DNA of 64,000 nucleotides from CAYWRZ01 sp964460845 (GCA_964460845.1 CAYWRZ010000014.1:18036-82035), one strand, 5' to 3'; positions 52,321 to 61,829 are shown, numbered from the stretch's first letter. Numbers and translations: made by a program. Notes: a model not told the origin generated them from the letters alone.

Positions 52321-54600
52321 TCACTCCAACAGCTCCTTCAGCCTTTTTAGGGCCATTTGGTTCGATTCGAGACGGTACAACGAGCTGATAACCTGTTGCT
52401 TTTCGAGCTGTGTCAGGTGCCAACTGAGCGAAACTCTTTCTTTTTCATTTTGCACCAGGCAGAAGCTGACCACGTCGAGCGGCGTCTCGAGCCAACCCGA
52501 CGCATTTTGCAACAACTGGTCGTTTTCAAAATCCTGCGTATAAAAAATATTTTCATACACGTTGCCCAAAGGCTTGGTTAAGCCCTTTACCAACGAATTA
52601 TTGCGGGTAAACACGTTGATCGCTTTTTGCCGATCGCGTATTTCGACCAGTACTACGCCGCTGGTATGAGTGCTGATCCATTTACGCAGCGAAAAAATAT
52701 AGCGCAACGCCATCCGTATGCCGTAATTATCGCGGTAACCCGCATCCATCACTTCGATAACCGGTTCGCTCGGCAAACTGACCATTGGCATTACGTAAGG
52801 AAAAGAAGCGCTCATTCGTACCGCCGAGGCAAACCGCATATTGGAAGCATTCTGCTTTTCGAAAAGACGATTAAATTCTACATATTCTTCTGCCGGAAGG
52901 TAATTTACATTGGTCTTTTCGGTGTTCCCGGTCAGGAACGATAAGGGTTGCGAAGCGACAATCAAACGGCGGCTATCGTTGATGATGGTAGGGGTAAACA
53001 GCATGAGCGGAATATCGCTAAGCTGTTCGGGAGCCGTGTATTCGTGCATCCTTCGTGCAAGCGCCGAATCGAGATTGGCGTGCAGGTGCTTTTCGAACAT
53101 ATATCCCCGATCGATAGTGTAGTAATAAGGCCCGTCAGAAAAACGACGCCAGCGTATAAAAAAGTCGTTGGTAGCAATCGAGAACGCCACGGGATTAAGA
53201 ATGTCTTGCGCGATTTTTTCTCTGTAAATCGAATCGTAGATATCTACAGGTTGCCCCTGTTGCTGTTGCAGCATCAGTTCGCGAAAATAAGCGGCACCCA
53301 TCATTCCGCCCGAAGCGCCGGTAATCATGTGAGTCAGCGGACGCATACGTCCGTTTAGTTCCTTATCCGTTTGTTGCAGCACGTGGAAAGTCCACAAGGC
53401 GGAACGCAGTCCACCGCCCGAAGCGCAGACAATCACCATTTTGGGTTTGCGTTGTGTGGCCGGGATGTTTTCACGGTTTTTCAGCTTCCAGCGGTCGAGG
53501 GTCGAAAGGGTAATTTTCATATCCTCGCGGTGCCGTGCCTCGTCGTGCTGCATTTGGTGGATATGTGCGGGCGAATAATCGGCCTGTCCCGAATCTTTGT
53601 AGTCGAGTCCGTAAGCGAAATTTCGGTAGCTGAACAGTTCCGAATGTTGTGAAATGTAATTCAGCAGCAGAAAGCCGACTATCATAAAAGGAATGGTCCA
53701 GCCCCGCAGCCAGGACGAAATGGCGCTGACCAGCATGATGATCATCGTAAGCAGCAGGAAAATGCTCGCTCCGGCCGGAATCATAAAGAAAGGATATTCG
53801 CCCAGCGACCCCAGCAGCAGAAAGGACATAATCATGGCGAATTCAAAAATCGAAGTGTTGATACGGTTCTGTGCAAGCACTTTTTTCAGCAAATCTTTGT
53901 CGTAGTGCATACTGTCGCGGGCCAGCCTGATGCGAAACGGCGAATTGAGATAGGTGACTACCCGCCAGCCTTCGTCGTACTTAAAGATTTCGGACCATTT
54001 GATTCTTTTGTGCAGCGTAATCCCTTTTTCAAAAAATTCCCGATCGCTATCGGCTTCACTTTTCCCCATAAACCGGAACAAATCCTTATTGGTTTTGAAG
54101 AAATAAAGCATCGAGAAGAAAAAAAACAGAAACATACCGGTCAAAAATCCGGCTATATGTAAGGCGATTTGATCCGCAGGAACCAGCTCTTTGTAATACT
54201 GAAATTCGATGGCTTTCCAAACATACAGGCTTACAAAAAGCAGGGGAATGATAAAATTATTGATGCTGAATTTGTAGAAAGGTCTTGATACGGTAGCGAT
54301 AAACGAAAAGCGGTAGCCGAAGCTGACATAGCTGTACATGTTAAAAGCCATGATAAATCCACCGCAGGAAAAGCCCAGTATCAGATGCGACCATCCGTTC
54401 ACACTGCCCAGGTATTCGGGATAGAGCAAGAGGTAGGGCAATCCGAACTTGCTGCCTATATCTTGCGTGGCCATGCCGAAAAGCAGCAGCCAGCATACCA
54501 GCATAAAATAGTTGCGCTTGAGATGGAGAAATAAAAGCTGTAGCGGAAAAAAGAAGAGTATTCTTACAAAACGTTGTGGTATGTTAGGCTTTTCCCCCAA
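52321..54600 (-). CDS. Membrane-fused patatin-like phospholipase
   Basis: A 759-residue protein. The first ~330 residues hold about seven hydrophobic segments in two groups (30-185 and 255-325). The C-terminal patatin domain has the oxyanion CASGGGLRSA, the nucleophile Ser in ITGASGGMMG and the catalytic Asp in VMDAGYRDNYG (Asp-Ala-Gly replacing the usual Asp-Gly-Gly). Patatins hydrolyse phospholipid acyl esters. The large N-terminal membrane domain is unusual. It is 51 bases downstream of nothing coupled: the arginase-family gene ends 48 bases upstream in transcription order. Confidence 0.88.
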   Translation of the reverse strand: MGEKPNIPQRFVRILFFFPLQLLFLHLKRNYFMLVCWLLLFGMATQDIGSKFGLPYLLLYPEYLGSVNGWSHLILGFSCGGFIMAFNMYSYVSFGYRFSFIATVSRPFYKFSINNFIIPLLFVSLYVWKAIEFQYYKELVPADQIALHIAGFLTGMFLFFFFSMLYFFKTNKDLFRFMGKSEADSDREFFEKGITLHKRIKWSEIFKYDEGWRVVTYLNSPFRIRLARDSMHYDKDLLKKVLAQNRINTSIFEFAMIMSFLLLGSLGEYPFFMIPAGASIFLLLTMIIMLVSAISSWLRGWTIPFMIVGFLLLNYISQHSELFSYRNFAYGLDYKDSGQADYSPAHIHQMQHDEARHREDMKITLSTLDRWKLKNRENIPATQRKPKMVIVCASGGGLRSALWTFHVLQQTDKELNGRMRPLTHMITGASGGMMGAAYFRELMLQQQQGQPVDIYDSIYREKIAQDILNPVAFSIATNDFFIRWRRFSDGPYYYTIDRGYMFEKHLHANLDSALARRMHEYTAPEQLSDIPLMLFTPTIINDSRRLIVASQPLSFLTGNTEKTNVNYLPAEEYVEFNRLFEKQNASNMRFASAVRMSASFPYVMPMVSLPSEPVIEVMDAGYRDNYGIRMALRYIFSLRKWISTHTSGVVLVEIRDRQKAINVFTRNNSLVKGLTKPLGNVYENIFYTQDFENDQLLQNASGWLETPLDVVSFCLVQNEKERVSLSWHLTQLEKQQVISSLYRLESNQMALKRLKELLE

Positions 54601-54647
54601 TGCGTGACGAGTTTAGGTAAATGATACGGAAATTAAGTTTTCCGGGT

Positions 54648-55655
54648 TCAGCAATTTAGTTTACGGTTTAAAGTTTTGATAAAATCGCTGACGAAATAGG
54701 CTACTGCTTTTCCGTAAACTCCGCGTGTTTCGGGGTTCAGCGGCGCGCCTTCGCAGAGGTGGAAATAGCATATATCGCTCGAATGGGCGATCCGGATGAT
54801 CAGTTCGCGTATCTCATTTTCGGTAAATCCGGTAGGACTGATTGCGCTGGAGGGGAAATGCGCAATGCTGTCGAGGTCGAGCTCAAGCCCGCAGGGACCA
54901 TGCCCCATAAAGTCGATAGCTCGTGCGGCTAATTCCGAAGCCGGAAGCCGTTCGCGCAGCTTTTCGTCGAACGACACATAATGTAAGGCTTTTTCACGCT
55001 CCAACTGTTCGATGATAAAATCGGAATTATAGGCTTCGTGCAGACCGAGCACAAAGTACCGATCGAGGCATCCCTGTGCCCGCGCATAGCTGAATCCGTT
55101 GCCGCTGTGCCGTCCTTCGAGCGGACGTAAATCGGCATGCGGATCGATATTGATGCAATGTAAGGGGCGTCCCAGGGCATTGCCGGCACCGAGCAGGTTT
55201 CCGTAAGCATTGTTGTGTCCGCCGCCGATGATGATCGGAATTTTACCGGCTTTTACCAGTAGGTTTACAGTTTCACTTACACGTTGGTCGAGTATTTCGA
55301 CCAGCTTGCGAAGCGTGGCCACATCGGCTTCGGCCGCTTGTGTACGTAGGTCTTCCGTTTCTATTTCTCCGGCCACAAGTATTTCCTCGCCGCGTAGAAA
55401 CAGGTTCGACTGCATATTGAGCCATTTGCTTAAAAAGGCGTTCCACATTTCTCCTGCGCCACTTTGCCCGTAGTTAGCGCGTGGACCAATGTCTTCAGGG
55501 ATGCCCAACAGCACGAAAAGGGCTTTCGACTGTAGCAGCTCTTGCTGCCAGCTATCGGAACCCGAAAAAGTATGCACACGCTGCCCCAGCTTATATTCCT
55601 CTGCTCTTTCCGATACGAGCGTGCGGATAAAATCGCGGGAGTAAGTGCGCAGCAT
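54648..55655 (-). CDS. Arginase/agmatinase-superfamily hydrolase, probably formimidoylglutamase
   Basis: The 335-residue protein belongs to the ureohydrolase fold. Manganese ligands are visible in IIGGGHNNAYG, NIDPHADLR and GLELDLDSI. The N-terminal block PEDIGPRANYGQSGAG is typical of the formimidoylglutamases (HutG) of this phylum, which release formamide and glutamate in histidine breakdown. No other hut genes lie nearby, so an arginase or guanidinobutyrase-like activity remains possible. Followed on the same strand by the patatin gene. Confidence 0.85.
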   Translation of the reverse strand: MLRTYSRDFIRTLVSERAEEYKLGQRVHTFSGSDSWQQELLQSKALFVLLGIPEDIGPRANYGQSGAGEMWNAFLSKWLNMQSNLFLRGEEILVAGEIETEDLRTQAAEADVATLRKLVEILDQRVSETVNLLVKAGKIPIIIGGGHNNAYGNLLGAGNALGRPLHCINIDPHADLRPLEGRHSGNGFSYARAQGCLDRYFVLGLHEAYNSDFIIEQLEREKALHYVSFDEKLRERLPASELAARAIDFMGHGPCGLELDLDSIAHFPSSAISPTGFTENEIRELIIRIAHSSDICYFHLCEGAPLNPETRGVYGKAVAYFVSDFIKTLNRKLNC

Positions 55656-55769
55656 AGGGGTAAAATTGAGGACAAAAGTAATTCAGGGAGTAAGTTACAG
55701 CATCGGCCTAAGCTTTCTAAACCTTTGTCCGAAAAAAATCAGCTATGCGGTCGAAAAAGGCGGTTTTCG

Positions 55770-56606
55770 TCAGACACCGGCGAAAAGGCTGTTTACCAGC
55801 GGAGAATTGACACGGTACAAACCGCGTTTGTCGAGTGTTTCTTCTACAAAAGAAAAAGTAGAAAGTACGGAGGGGCCATCGGGGGTAACGGCCACATCGT
55901 GTTCGAAATGGGCCGAGGGCTTATTGTCGGCTGTGTTGATAGTCCAGCCGTCTTTGAGCTGGCGTACGTTACGGGTTCCCATGTTGATCATGGGCTCTAT
56001 CGCGATAACCAGTCCGTTTTGCAGCTTAGGCCCGTATCCGCGCCGTCCGTAATTGGGTACTTCGGGGGCTTCGTGCATTTTTTTGCCCAGCCCGTGGCCA
56101 ACCAGCTCGCGTACCACTCCGTAGCCGTGCTTTTCGGCATGCTGCTGAATGGTGGCGCTGATGTCGCCTATGCGATTACCCGCTTTGGCCTGAAGCAAGC
56201 CGAGATACAGGCATTCGTAAGTGACTTGCAGCAGTTGCTTTGCCTCGGGTGTTATTTCGCCGATGGCGAAGGTATAGGCATGGTCGCCGTGGAAGCCGTT
56301 TTTGAAAGCGCCGCAATCGACCGATACGATGTCACCTTCCTGAAAAGGCACATCGGTAGGGATGCCGTGCACTACCGTTTGGTTTACAGAGATACAGAGG
56401 GAAGCAGGGTAACCGTTGTATCCTTTGAAAGAGGGAGAAGCGCCCTGATCGCGGAGAAAGGTTTCGGCCAGCTTATCCAGTTGGATAGGGGTAACGCCGG
56501 GGCCGATATGTTCGGCTACCAGTCCGAGGGTACGGGATACAAGCTGCGCACTTTGGCGCATAATCTCGATTTCTTCCGGTGTTTTGTAATAAATGGCATT
56601 CGACAT
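55770..56606 (-). CDS. map: Type I methionine aminopeptidase
   Basis: MetAP removes the initiator methionine from nascent proteins. The 278-residue enzyme has all five metal ligands: Asp in VSVDCGAFK, Asp in GFHGDHAYT, His in LVGHGLGKKMHE, Glu in VIAIEPM and Glu in HFEHDVAVT. ICISVNQTVVHGIPTD provides the substrate-pocket His. A box GACCTTTG (one mismatch to TAnnTTTG) lies 11-18 bases before the start. The tail of about 25 residues is longer than in E. coli. Confidence 0.96.
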   Translation of the reverse strand: MSNAIYYKTPEEIEIMRQSAQLVSRTLGLVAEHIGPGVTPIQLDKLAETFLRDQGASPSFKGYNGYPASLCISVNQTVVHGIPTDVPFQEGDIVSVDCGAFKNGFHGDHAYTFAIGEITPEAKQLLQVTYECLYLGLLQAKAGNRIGDISATIQQHAEKHGYGVVRELVGHGLGKKMHEAPEVPNYGRRGYGPKLQNGLVIAIEPMINMGTRNVRQLKDGWTINTADNKPSAHFEHDVAVTPDGPSVLSTFSFVEETLDKRGLYRVNSPLVNSLFAGV

Positions 56607-56651
56607 ACGCCCGCAAAGGTCTGAAAAATTAGGCGTTTGCGCAAGCCCTAC

Positions 56652-57257
56652 TCAGGCGAAGGCAGCACGCTGTATGCCCAGGTTTTCGTCGAGCGTATAG
56701 ATTTTCGGGCTACCGGTGGGTATTTCCACTTTCAGAATCTCTTCGGGACTGAGCTTTTCGAGGTACATAATCAGCGCGCGAAGACTGTTGCCGTGTGCGG
56801 CTACGATCACATTTTTCCCGGCTTTCAGCAGCGGTACGATTTCTTTTTCGAAATAGGGAATTACGCGTTCGGCGGTATCTTTCAGGCTTTCTCCTTTCGG
56901 CGGCGCGATATCGTAGCTGCGGCGCCAGAGCCGAACCTGCTCTTCTCCGTATTTTTCGACCGTTTCGGCTTTGTTGGCACCTTGTAAATCGCCGTAATGC
57001 CTTTCGTTTAATGCCTCGCTGGCGGTAACCGGTACAGCCGACTGACCGGTATTATCAAGTATAATGGACAAGGTACGTTGCGCACGTTTTAAAGCCGATA
57101 CGAAAGCGTAATCGAAATGGGTACCTTTGAGCTTTTCGCCGGCCTCGCGTGCTTCTGCTTCTCCTTTTTCGGTGATGTCCACATCGACCCATCCGGTAAA
57201 TCGGTTTTCGAGATTCCAGGCCGATTGTCCGTGTCGCACGATCACAAGTATGCTCAT
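56652..57257 (-). CDS. gpmA: 2,3-bisphosphoglycerate-dependent phosphoglycerate mutase
   Basis: GpmA interconverts 3- and 2-phosphoglycerate in glycolysis. The ATG at 57257 gives 201 residues (MSILVIVRHGQSAWNLENRF). The phospho-acceptor His lies in RHGQSAWN, the acid Glu in ALNERHYGDLQG, and the second His in VAAHGNSLRAL. The annotated-length family is about 225-250, so this is a compact member with a shortened C-terminal tail, as in many bacteria of this phylum. A longer upstream start adds only thirteen charged residues. Confidence 0.94.
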   Translation of the reverse strand: MSILVIVRHGQSAWNLENRFTGWVDVDITEKGEAEAREAGEKLKGTHFDYAFVSALKRAQRTLSIILDNTGQSAVPVTASEALNERHYGDLQGANKAETVEKYGEEQVRLWRRSYDIAPPKGESLKDTAERVIPYFEKEIVPLLKAGKNVIVAAHGNSLRALIMYLEKLSPEEILKVEIPTGSPKIYTLDENLGIQRAAFA

Positions 57258-57311
57258 TTCTTTGTAGGGTTTTGTGTGTCGTTTTTCAGGCGGCACACCG
57301 TAAGATTCGGT

Positions 57312-58763
57312 TTATTTTTTGCGGGATAATTTTTTAGCAAACTGATAAAGCAGGCGTACACCTACTGCGCTGGCTCCTTTATGGCGATAGTCTTTCGCTT
57401 CTTTCAGAAAAGCCGGTCCTGCAATGTCGAGGTGTATCCAGTTATAGTCGGTAAAGTGGGCGAGGAATTTACCTGCCGTGATGGCACCGCCTATGGGACC
57501 TCCGATGTTACGCAGGTCTGCCACATCCGATTTGAGCAGGTCGTCGAATTCGCGCCAGAAAGGCAGCTCGGCACAGCGTTCATACACTTCGTCGCCGGTC
57601 TCCACGAGGGTTTGCCGGTAACGTGTTTCGTTGCCCATCAATGCGATTCCATAAGTGCCTGTGATGGCTGCGGCGGCTCCGGTAAGCGTGGCAAGGTCGA
57701 TTACCAGCTCGGGCTTGTATTTTTTGGCAAAGCTGAGTGCATCGGCCAAAATAAGTCTTCCTTCGGCATCGGTATTCTGGACTTCTACTGTAGTGCCGTC
57801 GTGCATGGTGATGATATCGTCCACCACCAGCGCGTTAGATGAAATTTTGTTGTCGGTAGCCGGGATAAGTCCCACTACGTGAATCGGGAGCTTGTTTTTA
57901 GAAATGGCAATAAGCGAACCTAACACGGCCGCAGCACCTGCCATATCGCATTTCATGGTCTGCATAAAGCCTCCGGTTTTAAGGCTGTATCCGCCGGTAT
58001 CATAGACCACGCCTTTACCGACAAGCACCAGCGGCTTGCTGTTGACCGCATTTTTGGGCTTATAGGTAAGAATACTGAAGGTAGGAGGATCGATGCTTCC
58101 TTTGTTGACACCCAATAGTCCGCCCATATTTAGCGCTTCGATTTGGGATTTGTGCAGCACTTCTACTCCAAAACCACAGGCTTTTCCCTGTTTTTCCATT
58201 TCTTCCGAAAAAGCCACTGCACTCAGCGAGATAAGCGGTTCGTTCACCAAATCTTTGGTGAGGTTTACCGCTTCGGTAAGCTTTTCGAATTCGTCCATTT
58301 CTTTGGCGCTGAGCAAGCCCTCTTCGAGAATGAGTGTTTCGAGCGTATAGCCTTCGCGCTTTTTGGTTTTGTATTTCAGAAACTGGTAGTTGCAAAGCGC
58401 TACACCTTCGAGAAAAGCAAAAATCTCTGTTTTATTGAAAGTGCCCTTCAGGCCCAGTACCGGAATTTCGCGGTATTGTTCTTTGTTGAGCAGCTTACAA
58501 ATTTTACTGGCAAATACGCGGATATTTTCGAGATGATACGAAGGGTTTTTTTCTTTACCGCCATACACGGCTACCTGTAAACGCCGCGAGCCTTCGTAAA
58601 AAAGCAAAAAGTCGGTTTTTCCCGCTTCGATCTTTTCACGGATAACAGGGCGGAACGCCTTGGGCACATCGTATTGTTCAAGCTGTGCGTTTTTCTGGAT
58701 CACCAACACCACGTCTTCACGTTTAGTGGGTAGGTTGGTACTGGTTTTTAGCTTTAAGCTCAT
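57312..58763 (-). CDS. pepA: M17 leucyl aminopeptidase
   Basis: A 483-residue cytosolic di-zinc aminopeptidase. It has the nucleotide-like N-terminal macro-type domain (to about 165) and the catalytic domain with LVGKGVVYDTGGYSLK, MKCDMAGAAAV, the metal and active-site stretch NTDAEGRLILADAL, and the end DIAGPAFLK. The Lys in GKGV and Arg in EGRL are catalytic in relatives. Length matches the family. It lies between gpmA and elbB on the same strand, with gaps of about 55-63 bases. Confidence 0.95.
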   Translation of the reverse strand: MSLKLKTSTNLPTKREDVVLVIQKNAQLEQYDVPKAFRPVIREKIEAGKTDFLLFYEGSRRLQVAVYGGKEKNPSYHLENIRVFASKICKLLNKEQYREIPVLGLKGTFNKTEIFAFLEGVALCNYQFLKYKTKKREGYTLETLILEEGLLSAKEMDEFEKLTEAVNLTKDLVNEPLISLSAVAFSEEMEKQGKACGFGVEVLHKSQIEALNMGGLLGVNKGSIDPPTFSILTYKPKNAVNSKPLVLVGKGVVYDTGGYSLKTGGFMQTMKCDMAGAAAVLGSLIAISKNKLPIHVVGLIPATDNKISSNALVVDDIITMHDGTTVEVQNTDAEGRLILADALSFAKKYKPELVIDLATLTGAAAAITGTYGIALMGNETRYRQTLVETGDEVYERCAELPFWREFDDLLKSDVADLRNIGGPIGGAITAGKFLAHFTDYNWIHLDIAGPAFLKEAKDYRHKGASAVGVRLLYQFAKKLSRKK

Positions 58764-58826
58764 CAGAAATCAGATTAGGGAGGTAAAAGTATCTATAAGC
58801 CTGTGTTTTTCAAAACAGCAGCGCGC

Positions 58827-59510
58827 TCAAATTAGCCTAAACAAGGTATCGATGGCCTGCCGGGTATTGAGATAAACTTCGTTGATACCGGCTTCCATCA
58901 TATAGCAGGGCGCAGTCACAATACGATTTTGCGTATCGACGGCTACTTCTCTTACGTTTTTCATCACGGCTTTGGAACCTGTTTTATCGATGCCCGCCGA
59001 AATAGCTTTGATGTCATAAGGCGAAGCTTCTTCGGTGGTGCCCACGGTCAGCGAAGCGTTCAGTCCTGCATCTTCGAGCGCTTTGGCTACTACGGTAGGG
59101 CCCATGCAGAGTGCGGCGATGGGCTTGCCTTTTTTTACGGTTTCGACGATAGCGCGTTTTACTTCGGGCTGAATTTGACCTTCGGGGCCGTCAAAGGCCC
59201 ATTGGGTAAGATTTTTGGCAGCGCCGAAGCCACCGGGAATAACCAGCGCATCAAATTCGGATGCCTTATAGGTAGCGAGATCGCGGATTTGGCCACGGGC
59301 AATGCGGGCCGCTTCGACCAGTACGTTGCGCGTTTCTCCGGTTTCTTCGCCGGTAAGGTGGTTGATAACGTGGTGCTGCTTCACATCGGGTGCAAAACAG
59401 GCGTATTCGGCACCGTGAGCGGCAATGGAAAGCAGGGCAAAAACCGATTCGTGTATTTCACTTCCGTCGTACACCCCGCAACCGGAAAGGATAACAGCTA
59501 CTTTTTTCAT
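58827..59510 (-). CDS. elbB: Isoprenoid biosynthesis glyoxalase ElbB (DJ-1/PfpI superfamily)
   Basis: The 227-residue protein matches ElbB: VAVILSGCGVYDGSEIHE, NVLVEAARIARG, VIPGGFGAAKNL and the nucleophile elbow AALCMGPTVVAKALED with its Cys. E. coli ElbB shows weak glyoxalase activity, and its isoprenoid role is indirect. The short gap to pepA suggests co-transcription. It is preceded by an intergenic stretch with an inverted repeat (59703-59735) that could carry its control site. Confidence 0.93.
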   Translation of the reverse strand: MKKVAVILSGCGVYDGSEIHESVFALLSIAAHGAEYACFAPDVKQHHVINHLTGEETGETRNVLVEAARIARGQIRDLATYKASEFDALVIPGGFGAAKNLTQWAFDGPEGQIQPEVKRAIVETVKKGKPIAALCMGPTVVAKALEDAGLNASLTVGTTEEASPYDIKAISAGIDKTGSKAVMKNVREVAVDTQNRIVTAPCYMMEAGINEVYLNTRQAIDTLFRLI

Positions 59511-59702
59511 GCGTAGAAAGGATAGAATAAAAAACAGGTTATGAAGGTATTGGAAAAAATGCGCAGACCCAATTTTTGAGCGAATTTTTCGGTAGAAGAA
59601 ACCTCAGACCGGATAAAAAGCGCGTAAGCGGGGGCCGACGCGTATCTTCTTTTCTTATTGTGGTATGAAAATTAGCTACATACAACCTCTAATGCGATAT
59701 AA

Positions 59703-59735
59703 TGTACAGCAACCTGTACGCGTGCTGTATGTACA
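59703..59735. promoter_or_regulatory. Inverted repeat upstream of elbB
   Basis: TACAGCA (59705-59711) pairs with TGCTGTA (59723-59729), framed by TGTACA and GTACA. It lies between the terminator of the Fe(3+)-binding protein gene and elbB, about 195 bases before the elbB start, so it may be an operator or unused. Confidence 0.3.
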
Positions 59736-59740
59736 AAAAT

Positions 59741-59777
59741 AAAAACAGGGACTGCCGAAGCGAATCCCCGTTTTTTT
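59741..59777 (-). terminator. Intrinsic terminator after the Fe(3+)-binding protein gene
   Basis: On the minus strand ACGGGGA pairs with TCCCTGT (one G-T or mismatch position) and a T-run follows. It lies 19 bases beyond the stop at 59796. Confidence 0.65.
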
Positions 59778-59795
59778 AAAAAAAGGAATACCGTG

Positions 59796-60839
59796 TTATT
59801 TCCAGCCTGCTTCGTTGAAGATGCGCAGAGCTTCGGTATTGTATTTCGACAGGTTGCTCAGTGGCAGCGAATCTTTTTTGAATTCGCCCCATTCGGTGAG
59901 CTGTGAAGAATAAGGCACACCGGGTTTTACGGGATATTCGAAGTTGGCTTCCGCAAATTTTTGCTGGATATTGTCAGACAAGAGGAATTCGAGCAGCTTT
60001 ACGGCATTTGCTTTATTGGGCGCGTTGCGTGCTACTCCGGCTCCGCTGATGTTGATATGGGTTCCGCGATCCTGTTGGTTCGGGAAAAAAATAGCCACCC
60101 CTTGTGCGGCTTTTACTTCTTCCGCATTGGAAGAGTGGAGCATTTTGCCGATATAATATGTGTTGACTACCGCGATATCGCCCGTGCCTGCGGCAATAGC
60201 CTGTACCTGATCGCGATCGCCGCCTTTGGGTTCGCGTGCAAAATTACGGGTTACACCTTTGGCCCATTCGAGCGTTTTTTCGGTGCCCAGGTGCGCAATA
60301 AGCGCTGCTACGAGCGACTGGTTGTACACATTATCGGAAGAGCGCATCAGCAGCTTTCCTTTCCAGCGGGGTGAGGCAAGATCTTCGTAACCCGAAAGCT
60401 GTTCGGGATTTACACGTGTTTTGTCGTACACAATTACACGGGCGCGCTGGGTAAGTCCGAACCACTGATTATCGCTGTCGCGCAGCGATGCGGGAATATC
60501 GCGATTCAGGATTTCGCTGGTGACCGATTGCAGCAATCCTTCTTCTTTGGCTTTGATCAGGCGACCCGCATCGGCGGTAATAAACACGTCGCAGGGCGAA
60601 TTTTCGCCTTCGTTTTTAAGCCTGACAATCAGCTTGTCGGCATCGTCTTCGATGACGTTGACCTTGATACCCGTCTCTTTTTCGAAGGCGGCAAAAATTT
60701 CTTTATCCACATCGTAATGGCGGTGCGAATACACATTGACTTCGCCCGCAGCCGTTCCGGCACCTCCGGGCGATTTTTCGGATACGGTACAGGAAGCCAG
60801 CAAACTGACAACGACCGCAGCGGTAAACACTTTTTTCAT
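59796..60839 (-). CDS. Fe(3+)-binding lipoprotein of an ABC uptake system
   Basis: A 347-residue periplasmic-type binding protein of the FutA/FbpA family. The lipoprotein signal is SLLASCTVS (lipidation at Cys17). The mature part begins VNVYSHRHYDVDKEIFAAFE, typical of ferric-binding proteins, and AVVNTYYIGKML holds the tandem tyrosines that coordinate iron. PCDVFITADAGRL and GAGVARNAPNKANA also match. No permease or ATPase gene is adjacent, so it is an orphan here; partners must lie elsewhere. Confidence 0.93.
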   Translation of the reverse strand: MKKVFTAAVVVSLLASCTVSEKSPGGAGTAAGEVNVYSHRHYDVDKEIFAAFEKETGIKVNVIEDDADKLIVRLKNEGENSPCDVFITADAGRLIKAKEEGLLQSVTSEILNRDIPASLRDSDNQWFGLTQRARVIVYDKTRVNPEQLSGYEDLASPRWKGKLLMRSSDNVYNQSLVAALIAHLGTEKTLEWAKGVTRNFAREPKGGDRDQVQAIAAGTGDIAVVNTYYIGKMLHSSNAEEVKAAQGVAIFFPNQQDRGTHINISGAGVARNAPNKANAVKLLEFLLSDNIQQKFAEANFEYPVKPGVPYSSQLTEWGEFKKDSLPLSNLSKYNTEALRIFNEAGWK

Positions 60840-60875
60840 ATAGCGTTGCGAATTGGGTGAAATACTTTACGATAA

Positions 60876-60883
60876 CAAAGATA
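60876..60883 (-). promoter_or_regulatory. -7 box for the Fe(3+)-binding protein gene
   Basis: On the minus strand TATCTTTG fits TAnnTTTG exactly, 36 bases before the start at 60839. A TTC, one mismatch from TTG, lies 19 bases upstream. Confidence 0.55.
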
Positions 60884-60914
60884 GCGTGGTACGACTTGCC
60901 TGAAGCTACCTTTT

Positions 60915-61829
60915 TTAGGGTATTTTTTCGAGATAATTTCCGGCCAGCATACAGCGAATGCTTCCGCCGCCATACCGCTCTATAGTCGGAATCGAAGCCT
61001 GTACCGGTATCAGCGTTTTTTCCAGTTGTGAAAGCTGCGCAGCATCGAGGCTCGAAAAAGCCCTTTCGCTCATCAGCAGGCAGCGTTCTCCCGAGCGGTT
61101 AAGCACTTCGAGCATATTACCGGCAAAATCGAGTACCTGATCAAAACGAAGCTCCAGTGTGGAATTCCGGATTTGCTGTAGCTTTTCACGCAACAGATTT
61201 CTTTCCAGTATATTATCGACACATTCTCCGCACCAAGCCGCATATTTTTCGCCGATATGAAGCAGCACATTGGTATGATAAACAGGTTTCCCCTGTCTGT
61301 CGGAAGCCTCAAAAGAGAAAGGAGTATAGTGAAGCGTGTGGCAGAGCTGTTCAAAAAGCCGGGCATCGGTACGGGGCGAGATGCAGGCAAAGGCTGTGCG
61401 CGAAAGGTGATCAAATACGATACTGCCTGTGCCTTCTAAAAAAACACCCTCCGTTTCGGAAGCGCTGAGATCGATTACACGGTTTACCCGGTAGTGTGTA
61501 CGGAGAAAATCGATTACCGCAGGATTGCGTTCGATACGCCTATTTGGCGCCATCATGGGGTAAAGTACCAGGGTGCCATCGCTGTGCGTGCTTATCCAGT
61601 TATTGGGGAAAACGGCATCGGGAGTTCCTTCGGGACTGTCAAATACGTCGAAAGAAATCTTATGTACATCCAGCGTATGCAGCAAATTGTCGAACTCGGC
61701 TAAAGCTAAACGTTGAATTTCAAGCGGATTAAGATCCGCCTTGTATTGAAAAGAATTGGAAGCGGCTGTTTCGGCATTAAAACCGAAATGCGAGGGCTTT
61801 ACCAAAAATACGGAAGAGGGAGACTGCAT
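60915..61829 (-). CDS. Amidinotransferase-fold hydrolase, CtlX (citrulline-utilisation) type
   Basis: A 304-residue pentein-fold enzyme related to dimethylarginine dimethylaminohydrolase and arginine deiminase. Key residues: Asp/Asn in DAVFPNNWISTH, Glu in FLEGTGSIVFD, His in PVYHTNVLLHIG, and the nucleophile Cys near the end in GGGSIRCMLAGN. The sequence pattern is that of CtlX proteins, which hydrolyse citrulline or a related guanidino/ureido compound. It is 75 bases upstream of the Fe(3+)-binding gene, which has its own promoter box. Divergent from the giant gene at 62083. Confidence 0.9.
   Translation of the reverse strand: MQSPSSVFLVKPSHFGFNAETAASNSFQYKADLNPLEIQRLALAEFDNLLHTLDVHKISFDVFDSPEGTPDAVFPNNWISTHSDGTLVLYPMMAPNRRIERNPAVIDFLRTHYRVNRVIDLSASETEGVFLEGTGSIVFDHLSRTAFACISPRTDARLFEQLCHTLHYTPFSFEASDRQGKPVYHTNVLLHIGEKYAAWCGECVDNILERNLLREKLQQIRNSTLELRFDQVLDFAGNMLEVLNRSGERCLLMSERAFSSLDAAQLSQLEKTLIPVQASIPTIERYGGGSIRCMLAGNYLEKIP

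Noticed and set aside
55542..56624. A 360-codon plus-strand frame
   Set aside because: It lies antisense to the methionine aminopeptidase gene, whose five metal ligands are all intact.
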